A stretch of DNA of 64,000 bases from Elmis aenea (Eukaryota > Arthropoda > Insecta > Coleoptera > Elmidae), in the NCBI GenBank assembly GCA_947652605.1, contig OX393584.1, positions 30,491,467-30,555,466 on the forward strand, given 5' to 3'. Below are positions 1 through 12,245 of the stretch, one piece after another (position 1 is the first letter of the stretch; each line of letters opens with the position of its first letter). The translations under genes and the position numbers were made by a program. The notes below the pieces were generated by a model. It made no database searches. It was not told the DNA's origin and worked only from the letters and a program-made list of their open reading frames with translations.

Positions 1-3000
1 GTGTTCCTTGAGCGACTATTTATAAACAATTTTAATTATTGACTTGTATATCACAGAAAGAGTTTACCCATTGCATATTTACATGAAAAAAATTGTTTTG
101 CATATGTCTTTCAATAAGCTGGTTTTAATTTTTAATAATTTCATAAAAGGACCGTGCTGTAGATAATACATGTGTTCCTTGAGCGACTATTTATAAACAA
201 TTTTAATTATTGACTTGTATATCACAGAAAGAGTTTACCCATGGCATCTTTACATGAAAAAAATTGTTTTGCATATGTCTTTCAATAAGCTGGTTTTAAT
301 TTTTAATAATTTCATAAAACGACCGTGCTGTAGATAATACATGTGTTCCTTGAGCGACTATTTATAAACAATTTTAATTATTGACTTGTATATCACAGAA
401 AGAGTTTACCCATTGCATATTTACATGAAAAAAATTGTTTTGCATATGTCTTTCAATAAGCTGGTTTTAATTTTTAATAATTTCATAAAAGGACCGTGCT
501 GTAGATAATACATGTGTTCCTTGAGCGACTATTTATAAACAATTTTAATTATTGACTTGTATATCACAGAAAGAGTTTACCCATTGCATATTTACATGAA
601 AAAAATTGTTTTGCATATGTCTTTCAATAAGCTGGTTTTAATTTTTAATAATTTCATAAAAGGACCGTGCTGTAGATAATACATGTGTTCCTTGAGCGAC
701 TATTTATTAACAATTTTAATTATTGACTTGTATATCACAGAAAGAGTTTACCCATTGCATATTTACATGAAAAAAATTGTTTTGCATATGTCTTTCAATA
801 AGCTGGTTTTAATTTTTAATAATTTTATAAAAGGACCGTGCAGTAGATAATACATGTGTTCCTTGAGCGACTATTTATAAACAATTTTAATTATTGACTT
901 GTATATCACAGAAAGAGTTTACCCATGGCATCTTTACATGAAAAAAATTGTTTTGCATATGTCTTTCAATAAGCTGGTTTTAATTTATAATAATTTCATA
1001 TAAAGACCGTGCTGTAGATAATACATGTGTTCCTTGAGCGACTATTTATAAACAATTTTAATTATTGACTTGTATATCACAGAAAGAGTTTACCCATGGC
1101 ATCTTTACATGAAAAAAATTGTTTTGCATATGTCTTTCAATAAGCTGGTTTTAATTTTTAATAATTTCATAAAAGGACCGTGCTGTAGATAATACATGTG
1201 TTCCTTGAGCGACTATTTATAAACAATTTTAATTATTGACTTGTATATCACAGAAAGAGTTTACCCATTGCATCTTTACATGAAAAAAATTGTTTTGCAT
1301 ATGTCTTTCAATAAGCTGGTTTTAATTTTTAATAATTTCATAAAAGGACCGTGCTGAAGATAATACATGTGTTCCTTGAGCGACTATTTATAAACAATTT
1401 TAATTATTGACTTGTATATCACAGAAAGAGTTTACCCATTGCATATTTACATGAAAAAAATTGTTTTGCATATGTCTTTCAATAAGCTGGTTTTAATTTT
1501 TAATAATTTCATAAAAGGACCGTGCTGTAGATAATACATGTGTTCCTTGAGCGACTATTTATAAACAATTTTAATTATTGACTTGTATATCACAGAAAGA
1601 GTTTACCCATTGCATATTTACATGAAAAAAATTGTTTTGCATATGTCTTTCAATAAGCTGGTTTTAATTTTTAATAATTTCATAAAAGGACCGTGCTGTA
1701 GATAATACATGTGTTCCTTGAGCGACTATTTATAAACAATTTTAATTATTGACTTGTATATCACAGAAAGAGTTTACCTATGGCATCTTTACATGAAAAA
1801 AATTGTTTTGCATATGTCTTTCAATAAGCTGGTTTTAATTTTTAATAATTTCATAAAACGACCGTGCTGTAGATAATACATGTGTTCCTTGAGCGACTAT
1901 TTATAAACAATTTTAATTATTGACTTGTATATCACAGAAAGAGTTTACCCATTGCATCTTTACATGAAAAAAATTGTTTTGCATATGTCTTTCAATAAGC
2001 TGGTTTTAATTTTTAATAATTTCATAAAAGGACCGTGCTGTAGATAATACATGTGTTCCTTGAGCGACTATTTATAAACAATTTTAATTATTGACTTGTA
2101 TATCACAGAAAGAGTTTACCCATTGCATATTTACATGAAAAAAATTGTTTTGCATATGTCTTTCAATAAGCTGGTTTTAATTTTTAATAATTTCATAAAA
2201 GGACCGTGCTGTAGATAATACATGTGTTCCTTGAGCGACTATTTATAAACAATTTTAATTATTGACTTGTATATCACAGAAAGAGTTTACCCATTGCATA
2301 TTTACATGAAAAAAATTGTTTTGCATATGTCTTTCAATAAGCTGGTTTTAATTTTTAATAATTTCATAAAAGGACCGTGCTGTAGATAATACATGTGTTC
2401 CTTGAGCGACTATTTATAAACAATTTTAATTATTGACTTGTATATCACAGAAAGAGTTTACCCATGGCATCTTTACATGAAAAAAATTGTTTTGCATATG
2501 TCTTTCAATAAGCTGGTTTTAATTTTTAATAATTTCATAAAACGACCGTGCTGTAGATAATACATGTGTTCCTTGAGCGACTATTTATAAACAATTTTAA
2601 TTATTGACTTGTATATCACAGAAAGAGTTTACCCATTGCATATTTACATGAAAAAAATTGTTTTGCATATGTCTTTCAATAAGCTGGTTTTAATTTTTAA
2701 TAATTTCATAAAAGGACCGTGCTGTAGATAATACATGTGTTCCTTGAGCGACTATTTATAAACAATTTTAATTATTGACTTGTATATCACAGAAAGAGTT
2801 TACCCATTGCATATTTACATGAAAAAAATTGTTTTGCATATGTCTTTCAATAAGCTGGTTTTAATTTTTAATAATTTCATAAAAGGACCGTGCTGTAGAT
2901 AATACATGTGTTCCTTGAGCGACTATTTATTAACAATTTTAATTATTGACTTGTATATCACAGAAAGAGTTTACCCATTGCATATTTACATGAAAAAAAT

Positions 3001-3933
3001 TGTTTTGCATATGTCTTTCAATAAGCTGGTTTTAATTTTTAATAATTTTATAAAAGGACCGTGCAGTAGATAATACATGTGTTCCTTGAGCGACTATTTA
3101 TAAACAATTTTAATTATTGACTTGTATATCACAGAAAGAGTTTACCCATGGCATCTTTACATGAAAAAAATTGTTTTGCATATGTCTTTCAATAAGCTGG
3201 TTTTAATTTATAATAATTTCATATAAAGACCGTGCTGTAGATAATACATGTGTTCCTTGAGCGACTATTTATAAACAATTTTAATTATTGACTTGTATAT
3301 CACAGAAAGAGTTTACCCATGGCATCTTTACATGAAAAAAATTGTTTTGCATATGTCTTTCAATAAGCTGGTTTTAATTTTTAATAATTTCATAAAAGGA
3401 CCGTGCTGTAGATAATACATGTGTTCCTTGAGCGACTATTTATAAACAATTTTAATTATTGACTTGTATATCACAGAAAGAGTTTACCCATTGCATCTTT
3501 ACATGAAAAAAATTGTTTTGCATATGTCTTTCAATAAGCTGGTTTTAATTTTTAATAATTTCATAAAAGGACCGTGCTGAAGATAATACATGTGTTCCTT
3601 GAGCGACTATTTATAAACAATTTTAATTATTGACTTGTATATCACAGAAAGAGTTTACCCATTGCATATTTACATGAAAAAAATTGTTTTGCATATGTCT
3701 TTCAATAAGCTGGTTTTAATTTTTAATAATTTCATAAAAGGACCGTGCTGTAGATAATACATGTGTTCCTTGAGCGACTATTTATAAACAATTTTAATTA
3801 TTGACTTGTATATCACAGAAAGAGTTTACCCATTGCATATTTACATGAAAAAAATTGTTTTGCATATGTCTTTCAATAAGCTGGTTTTAATTTTTAATAA
3901 TTTCATAAAAGGACCGTGCTGTAGATAATACAT
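1..3933. repeat. 13-monomer higher-order repeat in satellite A (2,223 bp)
   Basis: The ten monomers from 1 recur in the same order from 2224. Rare shared markers are TATTTATTAAC (701 and 2924) and a monomer with TTATAATAATTTCATATAAAG-type changes (about 980 and 3203). CTGAAGA monomers match too. Identity stops in the eleventh monomer, where TTTACCTATGGC/AAAACG at 1777 faces TTTACCCATGGC/AAAAGG at the second copy. Confidence 0.88.
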
Positions 3934-5462
3934 GTGTTCCTTGAGCGACTATTTATAAACAATTTTAATTATTGACTTGTATATCACAGAAAGAGTTTAC
4001 CCATGGCATCTTTACATGAAAAAAATTGTTTTGCATATGTCTTTCAATAAGCTGGTTTTAATTTTTAATAATTTCATAAAAGGACCGTGCTGTAGATAAT
4101 ACATGTGTTCCTTGAGCGACTATTTATAAACAATTTTAATTATTGACTTGTATATCACAGAAAGAGTTTACCCATTGCATCTTTACATGAAAAAAATTGT
4201 TTTGCGTATGTCTTTCAATAAGCTGGTTTTAATTTTTAATAATTTCATAAAAGGACCGTGCTGTAGATAATACATGTGTTCCTTGAGCGACTATTTATAA
4301 ACAATTTTAATTATTGACTTGTATATCACAGAAAGAGTTTACCCATGGCATCTTTACATGAAAAAAATTGTTTTGCATATGTCTTTCAATAAGCTGGTTT
4401 TAATTTTTAATAATTTCATAAAAGGACCGTGCTGTAGATAATACATGTGTTCCTTGAGCGACTATTTATAAACAATTTTAATTATTGACTTGTATATCAC
4501 AGAAAGAGTTTACCCATTGCATCTTTACATGAAAAAAATTGTTTTGCATATGTCTTTCAATAAGCTGGTTTTAATTTTTAATAATTTCATAAAAGGACCG
4601 TGCTGAAGATAATACATGTGTTCCTTGAGCGACTATTTATAAACAATTTTAATTATTGACTTGTATATCACAGAAAGAGTTTACCCATTGCATATTTACA
4701 TGAAAAAAATTGTTTTGCATATGTCTTTCAATAAGCTGGTTTTAATTTTTAATAATTTTATAAAAGGACCGTGCAGTAGATAATACATGTGTTCCTTGAG
4801 CGACTATTTATAAACAATTTTAATTATTGACTTGTATATCACAGAAAGAGTTTACCCATGGCATCTTTACATGAAAAAAATTGTTTTGCATATGTCTTTC
4901 AATAAGCTGGTTTTAATTTTTAATAATTTCATAAAAAGACCGTGCTGTAGATAATACATGTGTTCCTTGAGCGACTATTTATAAACAATTTTAATTATTG
5001 ACTTGTATATCACAGAAAGAGTTTACCCATGGCATCTTTACATGAAAAAAATTGTTTTGCATATGTCTTTCAATAAGCTGGTTTTAATTTTTAATAATTT
5101 CATAAAACGACCGTGCTGTAGATAATACATGTGTTCCTTGAGCGACTATTTATAAACAATTTTAATTATTGACTTGTATATCACAGAAAGAGTTTACCCA
5201 TTGCATCTTTACATGAAAAAAATTGTTTTGCATATGTCTTTCAATAAGCTGGTTTTAATTTTTAATAATTTCATAAAAGGACCGTGCTGTAGATAATACA
5301 TGTGTTCCTTGAGCGACTATTTATAAACAATTTTAATTATTGACTTGTATATCACAGAAAGAGTTTACCCATTGCATATTTACATGAAAAAAATTGTTTT
5401 GCATATGTCTTTCAATAAGCTGGTTTTAATTTTTAATAATTTCATAAAAGGACCGTGCTGTA

Positions 5463-6488
5463 GATAATACATGTGTTCCTTGAGCGACTATTTATAAACA
5501 ATTTTAATTATTGACTTGTATATCACAGAACGAGTTTACCCATGGCATCTTTACATGAAAAAAATTGTTTTGCATATGTCTTTGAATAAGCTGGTTTTAA
5601 TTTTTAATAATTTCATAAAACGACCGTGCTGTAGATAATACATGTGTTCCTTGAGCGACTATTTATAAACAATTTTAATTATTGACTTGTATATCACAGA
5701 AAGAGTTTACCCATTGCATCTTTACATGAAAAAAATTGTTTTGCATATGTCTTTCAATAAGCTGGTTTTAATTTTTAATAATTTCATAAAAGGACCGTGC
5801 TGTAGATAATACATGTGTTCCTTGAGCGACTATTTATAAACAATTTTAATTATTGACTTGTATATCACAGAAAGAGTTTACCCATTGCATATTTACATGA
5901 AAAAAATTGTTTTGCATATGTCTTTCAATAAGCTGGTTTTAATTTTTAATAATTTCATAAAAGGACCGTGCTGTAGATAATACATGTGTTCCTTGAGCGA
6001 CTATTTATAAACAATTTTAATTATTGACTTGTATATCACAGAACGAGTTTACCCATGGCATCTTTACATGAAAAAAATTGTTTTGCATATGTCTTTGAAT
6101 AAGCTGGTTTTAATTTTTAATAATTTCATAAAACGACCGTGCTGTAGATAATACATGTGTTCCTTGAGCGACTATTTATAAACAATTTTAATTATTGACT
6201 TGTATATCACAGAAAGAGTTTACCCATTGCATCTTTACATGAAAAAAATTGTTTTGCATATGTCTTTCAATAAGCTGGTTTTAATTTTTAATAATTTCAT
6301 AAAAGGACCGTGCTGTAGATAATACATGTGTTCCTTGAGCGACTATTTATAAACAATTTTAATTATTGACTTGTATATCACAGAAAGAGTTTACCCATTG
6401 CATATTTACATGAAAAAAATTGTTTTGCATATGTCTTTCAATAAGCTGGTTTTAATTTTTAATAATTTCATAAAAGGACCGTGCTGTA
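5463..6488. repeat. Tandemly duplicated trimer of satellite A (2 x 513 bp)
   Basis: Three monomers (a GAACGAG + TTTGAATAAG form, a TTGCATC form, a TTGCATA form) are followed by the same three. GAACGAG is at 5528 and 6041. In A array 2 the matching place (GAACGAG at 11281) has only one such trimer, so the trimer was gained in array 1 or lost in array 2. Confidence 0.88.
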
Positions 6489-7005
6489 GATAATACATGT
6501 GTTCCTTGAGCGACTATTTATAAACAATTTTAATTATTGACTTGTATATCACAGAAAGAGTTTACCCATTGCATATTTACATGAAAAAAATTGTTTTGCA
6601 TATGTCTTTCAATAAGCTGGTTTTAATTTTTAATAATTTTATAAAAGGACCGTGCAGTAGATAATACATGTGTTCCTTGAGCGACTATTTATAAACAATT
6701 TTAATTATTGACTTGTATATCACAGAAAGAGTTTACCCATTGCATCTTTACATGAAAAAAATTGTTTTGCATATGTCTTTCAATAAGCTGGTTTTAATTT
6801 TTAATAATTTCATAAAAGGACCGTGCTGTAGATAATACATGTGTTCCTTGAGCGACTATTTATAAACTATTTTAATTATTGACTTGTATATCACAGAAAG
6901 AGTTTACCCATTGCATCTTTACATGAAAAAAATTGTTTTGCATATGTCTTTCAATAAGCTGGTTTTAATTTTTAATAATTTCATAAAACGACCGTGCTGT
7001 AGATA

Positions 7006-7967
7006 GCCTTTGCACTTTTCCCATTTTTCACGAAAAATTAAAAATTGTATTTAGGGGCTAATAATCCTTAATTGGGCTATAAATAACCTGTATAATAAAT
7101 TTGAAGCCATTTCCTGTAGTTTTAAGAAAATCGATTTATTTGTCGAAAAAAGTACAAAGACTTATAGCCTTTGCACTTTTCTCATTTTTCACGAAAAATT
7201 AAAAATCGTATTTAGGGGCTAATAATCCTTAATTGGGCTATATATAAGCTGCATAATAAATTTGAAGCCATTTCCTGTAGTTTTAAGAAAATCGATTTAT
7301 TTGTCGAAAAAAGTACAAAGACTATATATAGCCTTTGCACTTTTCTCATTTTTCACGAAAAATTAAAAATCGTATTTAGGGGCTAATAATCCTTAATTGG
7401 GCTGTAAATAACCTGTATAATAAATTTGAAGCCATTTCCTGTAGTTTTAAAAAAATCGATTTATTTGTCGAAAAAAGTACAAAGACTATAGCCTTTGCAC
7501 TTTTCCCATTTTTCACGAAAAATAAAAAATCGTATTTGGGGGCTAATAATCCTTAATTGGGCTGTAAATAACCTGTATAATAAATTTGAAGCCATTTCCT
7601 GTAGTTTTAAGAAAATCGATTTATTTGTCGAAAAAAGTACAAAGACTATAGCCTTTGCACTTTTCCCATTTTTCACGAAAAATTAAAAATCGTATTTAGG
7701 GGCTAATAATCCTTAATTGGGCTATATATAACCTGCATAATAAATTTAAAGCCATTTCCTGTAGTTTTAAGAAAATCGATTTATTTGTCGAAAAAAAGTA
7801 CAAAGACTATAGCCTTTGCACTTTTCTCATTTTTCACGAAAAATTAAAAATCGTATTTAGGGGCTAATAATCCTTAATTGGGCTGTAAATAACCTGTATA
7901 ATAAATTTGAAGCCATTTCCTGTAGTTTTAAGAAAATCGATTTATTTGTCGAAAAAAGTACAAAGAC
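7006..7967. repeat. Satellite B array 1 (6 monomers)
   Basis: Six head-to-tail monomers begin with GCCTTTGCACTTTT at 7006, 7167, 7331, 7491, 7651 and 7812. The monomer is about 160 bp, made of a 156-bp core ending in AAAAGTACAAAGAC and a short joint (TTATA, TATATATA or TATA here). Further landmarks are GGGGCTAATAATCC, GAAGCCATTTCCTGTAG and ATCGATTTATTTGTCG. Satellite B has no obvious similarity to satellite A beyond short matches such as CTGTAG. The array is flanked by GATA (7002-7005 and 7968-7971). One extra A lengthens the 7651 unit to 161 bp. The array belongs to the B subtype that lacks the CATTCGCTGTAG variant (with arrays 2 and 5). Confidence 0.97.
7491..7646. repeat. Representative satellite B core with terminal inverted repeats
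   Basis: The left end GCCTTTGCACTTTT (7491-7504) and the reverse complement of the right end AAAAGTACAAAGAC (7633-7646) agree at 12 of 14 positions. Adding the TATA joints on both sides (7487-7490, 7647-7650) gives 16 of 18. The same ends are present in the other B monomers. The core of 156 bp is MITE-sized. This monomer also has TTTGGGGG where most have TTTAGGGG. Confidence 0.8.
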
Positions 7968-10900
7968 GATAATACATGTGTTCCTTGAGCGACTATTTAT
8001 AAACAATTTTAATTATTGACTTGTATATCACAGAAAGAGTTTACCCATTGCATATTTACATGAAAAAAATTGTTTTGCATATGTCTTTCAATAAGCTGGT
8101 TTTAATTTTTAATAATTTCATAAAAGGACCGTGCTGTAGATAATACATGTGTTCCTTGAGCGACTATTTATAAACAATTTTAATTATTGACTTGTATATC
8201 ACAGAAAGAGTTTACCCATGGCATCTCTACATGAAAAAAATTGTTTTGCATATGTCTTTCAATAAGCTGGTTTTAATTTTTAATAATTTCATAAAAGGAC
8301 CGTGCTGTAGTAATACATGTGTTCCTTGAGCGACTATTTATAAACAATTTTAATTATTGACTTGTATATCACAGAAAGAGTTTACCCATTGCATCTTTAC
8401 ATGAAAAAAATTGTTTTGCATATGTCTTTCAATAAGCTGGTTTTAATTTTTAATAATTTCATAAAAGGACCGTGCTGAAGATAATACATGTGTTCCTTGA
8501 GCGACTATTTATAAACAATTTTAATTATTGACTTGTATATCACAGAAAGAGTTTACCCATTGCATATTTACATGAAAAAAATTGTTTTGCATATGTCTTT
8601 CAATAAGCTGGTTTTAATTTTTAATAATTTTATAAAAGGACCGTGCAGTAGATAATACATGTGTTCCTTGAGCGACTATTTATAAACAATTTTAATTATT
8701 GACTTGTATATCACAGAAAGAGTTTACCCATGGCATCTTTACATGAAAAAAATTGTTTTGCATATGTCTTTCAATAAGCTGGTTTTAATTTTTAATAATT
8801 TCATAAAAGGACCGTGCTGTAGATAATACATGTGTTCCTTGAGCAACTATTTATAAACAATTTTAATTATTGACTTGTATATCACAGAAAGAGTTTACCC
8901 ATTGCATATTTACATGAAAAAAATTGTTTTGCATATGTCTTTCAATAAGCTGGTTTTAATTTTTAATAATTTCATAAAAGGACCGTGCTGTAGATAATAC
9001 ATGTGTTCCTTGAGCGACTATTTATAAACAATTTTAATTATTGACTTGTATATCACAAAAAGAGTTTACCCATTGCATATTTACATGAAAAAAATTGTTT
9101 TGCATATGTCTTTCAATAAGCTGGTTTTAATTTTTAATAATTTCATAAAAGGACCGTGCTGTAGATAATACATGTGTTCCTTGAGCGACTATTTATAAAC
9201 AATTTTAATTATTGACTTGTATATCACAGAAAGAGTTTACCCATTGCATCTTTACATGAAAAAAATTGTTTTGCATATGTCTTTCAATAAGCTGGTTTTA
9301 ATTTTTAATAATTTCATAAAAGGACCGTGCTGAAGATAATACATGTGTTCCTTGAGCGACTATTTATAAACAATTTTAATTATTGACTTGTATATCACAG
9401 AAAGAGTTTACCCATTGCATATTTACATGAAAAAAATTGTTTTGCATATGTCTTTCAATAAGCTGGTTTTAATTTTTAATAATTTTATAAAAGGACCGTG
9501 CAGTAGATAATACATGTGTTCCTTGAGCGACTATTTATAAACAATTTTAATTATTGACTTGTATATCACAGAAAGAGTTTACCCATTGCATCTTTACATG
9601 AAAAAAAATGTTTTGCATATGTCTTTCAATAAGCTGGTTTTAATTTTTAATAATTTTATAAAAGGACCGTGCAGTAGATAATACATGTGTTCCTTGAGCG
9701 ACTATTTATAAACAATTTTAATTATTGACTTGTATATCACAGAAAGAGTTTACCCATTGCATCTTTACATGAAAAAAATTGTTTTGCATATGTCTTTCAA
9801 TAAGCTGGTTTTAATTTTTAATAATTTCATAAAAGGACCGTGCTGTAGATAATACATGTGTTCCTTGAGCGACTATTTATAAACTATTTTAATTATTGAC
9901 TTGTATATCACAGAAAGAGTTTACCCATTGCATCTTTACATGAAAAAAATTGTTTTGCGTATGTCTTTCAATAAGCTGGTTTTAATTTTTAATAATTTCA
10001 TAAAAGGACCGTGCTGTAGATAATACATGTGTTCCTTGAGCGACTATTTATAAACAATTTTAATTATTGACTTGTATATCACAGAAAGAGTTTACCCATG
10101 GCATCTTTACATGAAAAAAATTGTTTTGCATATGTCTTTCAATAAGCTGGTTTTAATTTTTAATAATTTCATAAAAGGACCGTGCTGTAGATAATACATG
10201 TGTTCCTTGAGCGACTATTTATAAACAATTTTAATTATTGACTTGTATATCACAGAAAGAGTTTACCCATTGCATCTTTACATGAAAAAAATTGTTTTGC
10301 ATATGTCTTTCAATAAGCTGGTTTTAATTTTTAATAATTTCATAAAAGGACCGTGCTGAAGATAATACATGTGTTCCTTGAGCGACTATTTATAAACAAT
10401 TTTAATTATTGACTTGTATATCACAGAAAGAGTTTACCCATTGCATATTTACATGAAAAAAATTGTTTTGCATATGTCTTTCAATAAGCTGGTTTTAATT
10501 TTTAATAATTTTATAAAAGGACCGTGCAGTAGATAATACATGTGTTCCTTGAGCGACTATTTATAAACAATTTTAATTATTGACTTGTATATCACAGAAA
10601 GAGTTTACCCATGGCATCTTTACATGAAAAAAATTGTTTTGCATATGTCTTTCAATAAGCTGGTTTTAATTTTTAATAATTTCATAAAAAGACCGTGCTG
10701 TAGATAATACATGTGTTCCTTGAGCGACTATTTATAAACAATTTTAATTATTGACTTGTATATCACAGAAAGAGTTTACCCATGGCATCTTTACATGAAA
10801 AAAATTGTTTTGCATATGTCTTTCAATAAGCTGGTTTTAATTTTTAATAATTTCATAAAACGACCGTGCTGTAGATAATACATGTGTTCCTTGAGCGACT

Positions 10901-12245
10901 ATTTATAAACAATTTTAATTATTGACTTGTATATCACAGAAAGAGTTTACCCATTGCATCTTTACATGAAAAAAATTGTTTTGCATATGTCTTTCAATAA
11001 GCTGGTTTTAATTTTTAATAATTTCATAAAAGGACCGTGCTGTAGATAATACATGTGTTCCTTGAGCGACTATTTATAAACAATTTTAATTATTGACTTG
11101 TATATCACAGAAAGAGTTTACCCATTGCATATTTACATGAAAAAAATTGTTTTGCATATGTCTTTCAATAAGCTGGTTTTAATTTTTAATAATTTCATAA
11201 AAGGACCGTGCTGTAGATAATACATGTGTTCCTTGAGCGACTATTTATAAACAATTTTAATTATTGACTTGTATATCACAGAACGAGTTTACCCATGGCA
11301 TCTTTACATGAAAAAAATTGTTTTGCATATGTCTTTGAATAAGCTGGTTTTAATTTTTAATAATTTCATAAAACAACCGTGCTGTAGATAATACATGTGT
11401 TCCTTGAGCGACTATTTATAAACAATTTTAATTATTGACTTGTATATCACAGAAAGAGTTTACCCATTGCATCTTTACATGAAAAAAATTGTTTTGCATA
11501 TGTCTTTCAATAAGCTGGTTTTAATTTTTAATAATTTCATAAAAGGACCGTGCTGTAGATAATACATGTGTTCCTTGAGCGACTATTTATAAACAATTTT
11601 AATTATTGACTTGTATATCACAGAAAGAGTTTACCCATTGCATATTTACATGAAAAAAATTGTTTTGCATATGTCTTTCAATAAGCTGGTTTTAATTTTT
11701 AATAATTTCATAAAAGGACCGTGCTGTAGATAATACATGTGTTCCTTGAGCGACTATTTATAAACAATTTTAATTATTGACTTGTATATCACAGAAAGAG
11801 TTTACCCATTGCATATTTACATGAAAAAAATTGTTTTGCATATGTCTTTCAATAAGCTGGTTTTAATTTTTAATAATTTTATAAAAGGACCGTGCAGTAG
11901 ATAATACATGTGTTCCTTGAGCGACTATTTATAAACAATTTTAATTATTGACTTGTATATCACAGAAAGAGTTTACCCATTGCATCTTTACATGAAAAAA
12001 ATTGTTTTGCATATGTCTTTCAATAAGCTGGTTTTAATTTTTAATAATTTCATAAAAGGACCGTGCTGTAGATAATACATGTGTTCCTTGAGCGACTATT
12101 TATAAACTATTTTAATTATTGACTTGTATATCACAGAAAGAGTTTACCCATTGCATCTTTACATGAAAAAAATTGTTTTGCATATGTCTTTCAATAAGCT
12201 GGTTTTAATTTTTAATAATTTCATAAAACGACCGTGCTGTAGATA
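7968..12245. repeat. Satellite A array 2 (25 monomers)
   Basis: There are twenty-five A monomers, 24 of 171 bp and one of 170 bp (one A missing at 8310/8311, giving GTAGTAATAC). The left part follows the same variant order as array 3: CATCTCTAC, the 1-bp deletion, CTGAAGA, CAGTA, GAGCAACT, CACAAAAAG. It lacks the two monomers (GCGTATG and the following TGGCATC) that array 3 has after CACAAAAAG. At 9848-10018 a monomer of the type otherwise found only beside satellite B continues into more A. The right part, from about 10019, resembles the end of array 1 except that it has one trimer fewer. Confidence 0.97.
9848..10018. repeat. Chimeric A monomer: B-adjacent type joined to an internal type
   Basis: The left half carries AAACTATT (9881), which elsewhere in the window occurs only in the last A monomer before a B array. 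The right half carries GCGTATG (from 9957) and ends in the ordinary GGACCGTGCTGTA instead of the CGACCGTGCTGTAGATA that leads into B. The four monomers upstream follow the order seen before B arrays (CTGAAGA; CAGTA; CAGTA; TTGCATCTTT). The exchange point lies between 9884 and 9957. I infer an unequal exchange that removed a B array with part of the A array. Confidence 0.75.

Larger units (their letters stand above)
1..7005. repeat. Satellite A array 1 (41 monomers, first one 5'-truncated)
   Basis: This is a head-to-tail array of a 171-bp AT-rich monomer. I set the monomer start at GATAATACATGTGTTCC; the window opens 10 bases into one. Landmarks in order are TTCCTTGAGCGACTATT, GACTTGTATATCACAG, GAGTTTACCCA, a variable TTGCAT or TGGCAT site, TTGTTTTGCATATG, TCAATAAGCTGG and GGACCGTGCTGTA. 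The commonest form counts 46 G+C in 171. The register never slips here: the distance from the first monomer to the last GATA (7002) is 41 x 171. Variant order shows a 13-monomer repeat in the first half and a duplicated trimer at 5463-6488. The last monomer carries AAACTATT, which marks monomers next to satellite B. Long open frames are interrupted by stops in each monomer, so it does not look coding. Confidence 0.98.

Noticed and set aside
61..130. TTTTGCATATG in satellite A as an octamer-like or homeodomain binding site (with TTAATTA nearby)
   Set aside because: Such AT-rich matches are expected by chance in 27% GC DNA, and there is no supporting context.
1..7005. Primate alpha satellite, suggested by the 171-bp length
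   Set aside because: The sequence does not resemble alpha satellite as I know it and I saw no CENP-B box. The shared length is probably coincidence or nucleosome-related.
7461..7676. 71-residue open frame on the - strand of satellite B, also at 12701 and 34472
   Set aside because: It spans a monomer joint in repeat DNA. Its similar start and end come from the inverted repeats and the tandem period, not from a protein repeat.
7495..7686. 63-residue open frame on the + strand of satellite B, repeated at 12735, 17051, 26188, 34506, 38842, 48663 and 53389
   Set aside because: It starts at TTG, exists only in monomers where TTTAGGGG became TTTGGGGG (losing a stop), and simply crosses from one monomer into the next. 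No ribosome site, no domain, and sister monomers are closed.
7002..7971. Satellite B inserted as TTAA- or TA-specific transposon (piggyBac or Tc1/mariner)
   Set aside because: The flanking duplication reads GATA, not TTAA, and a TA duplication would leave the right flank unexplained. I leave the superfamily open.
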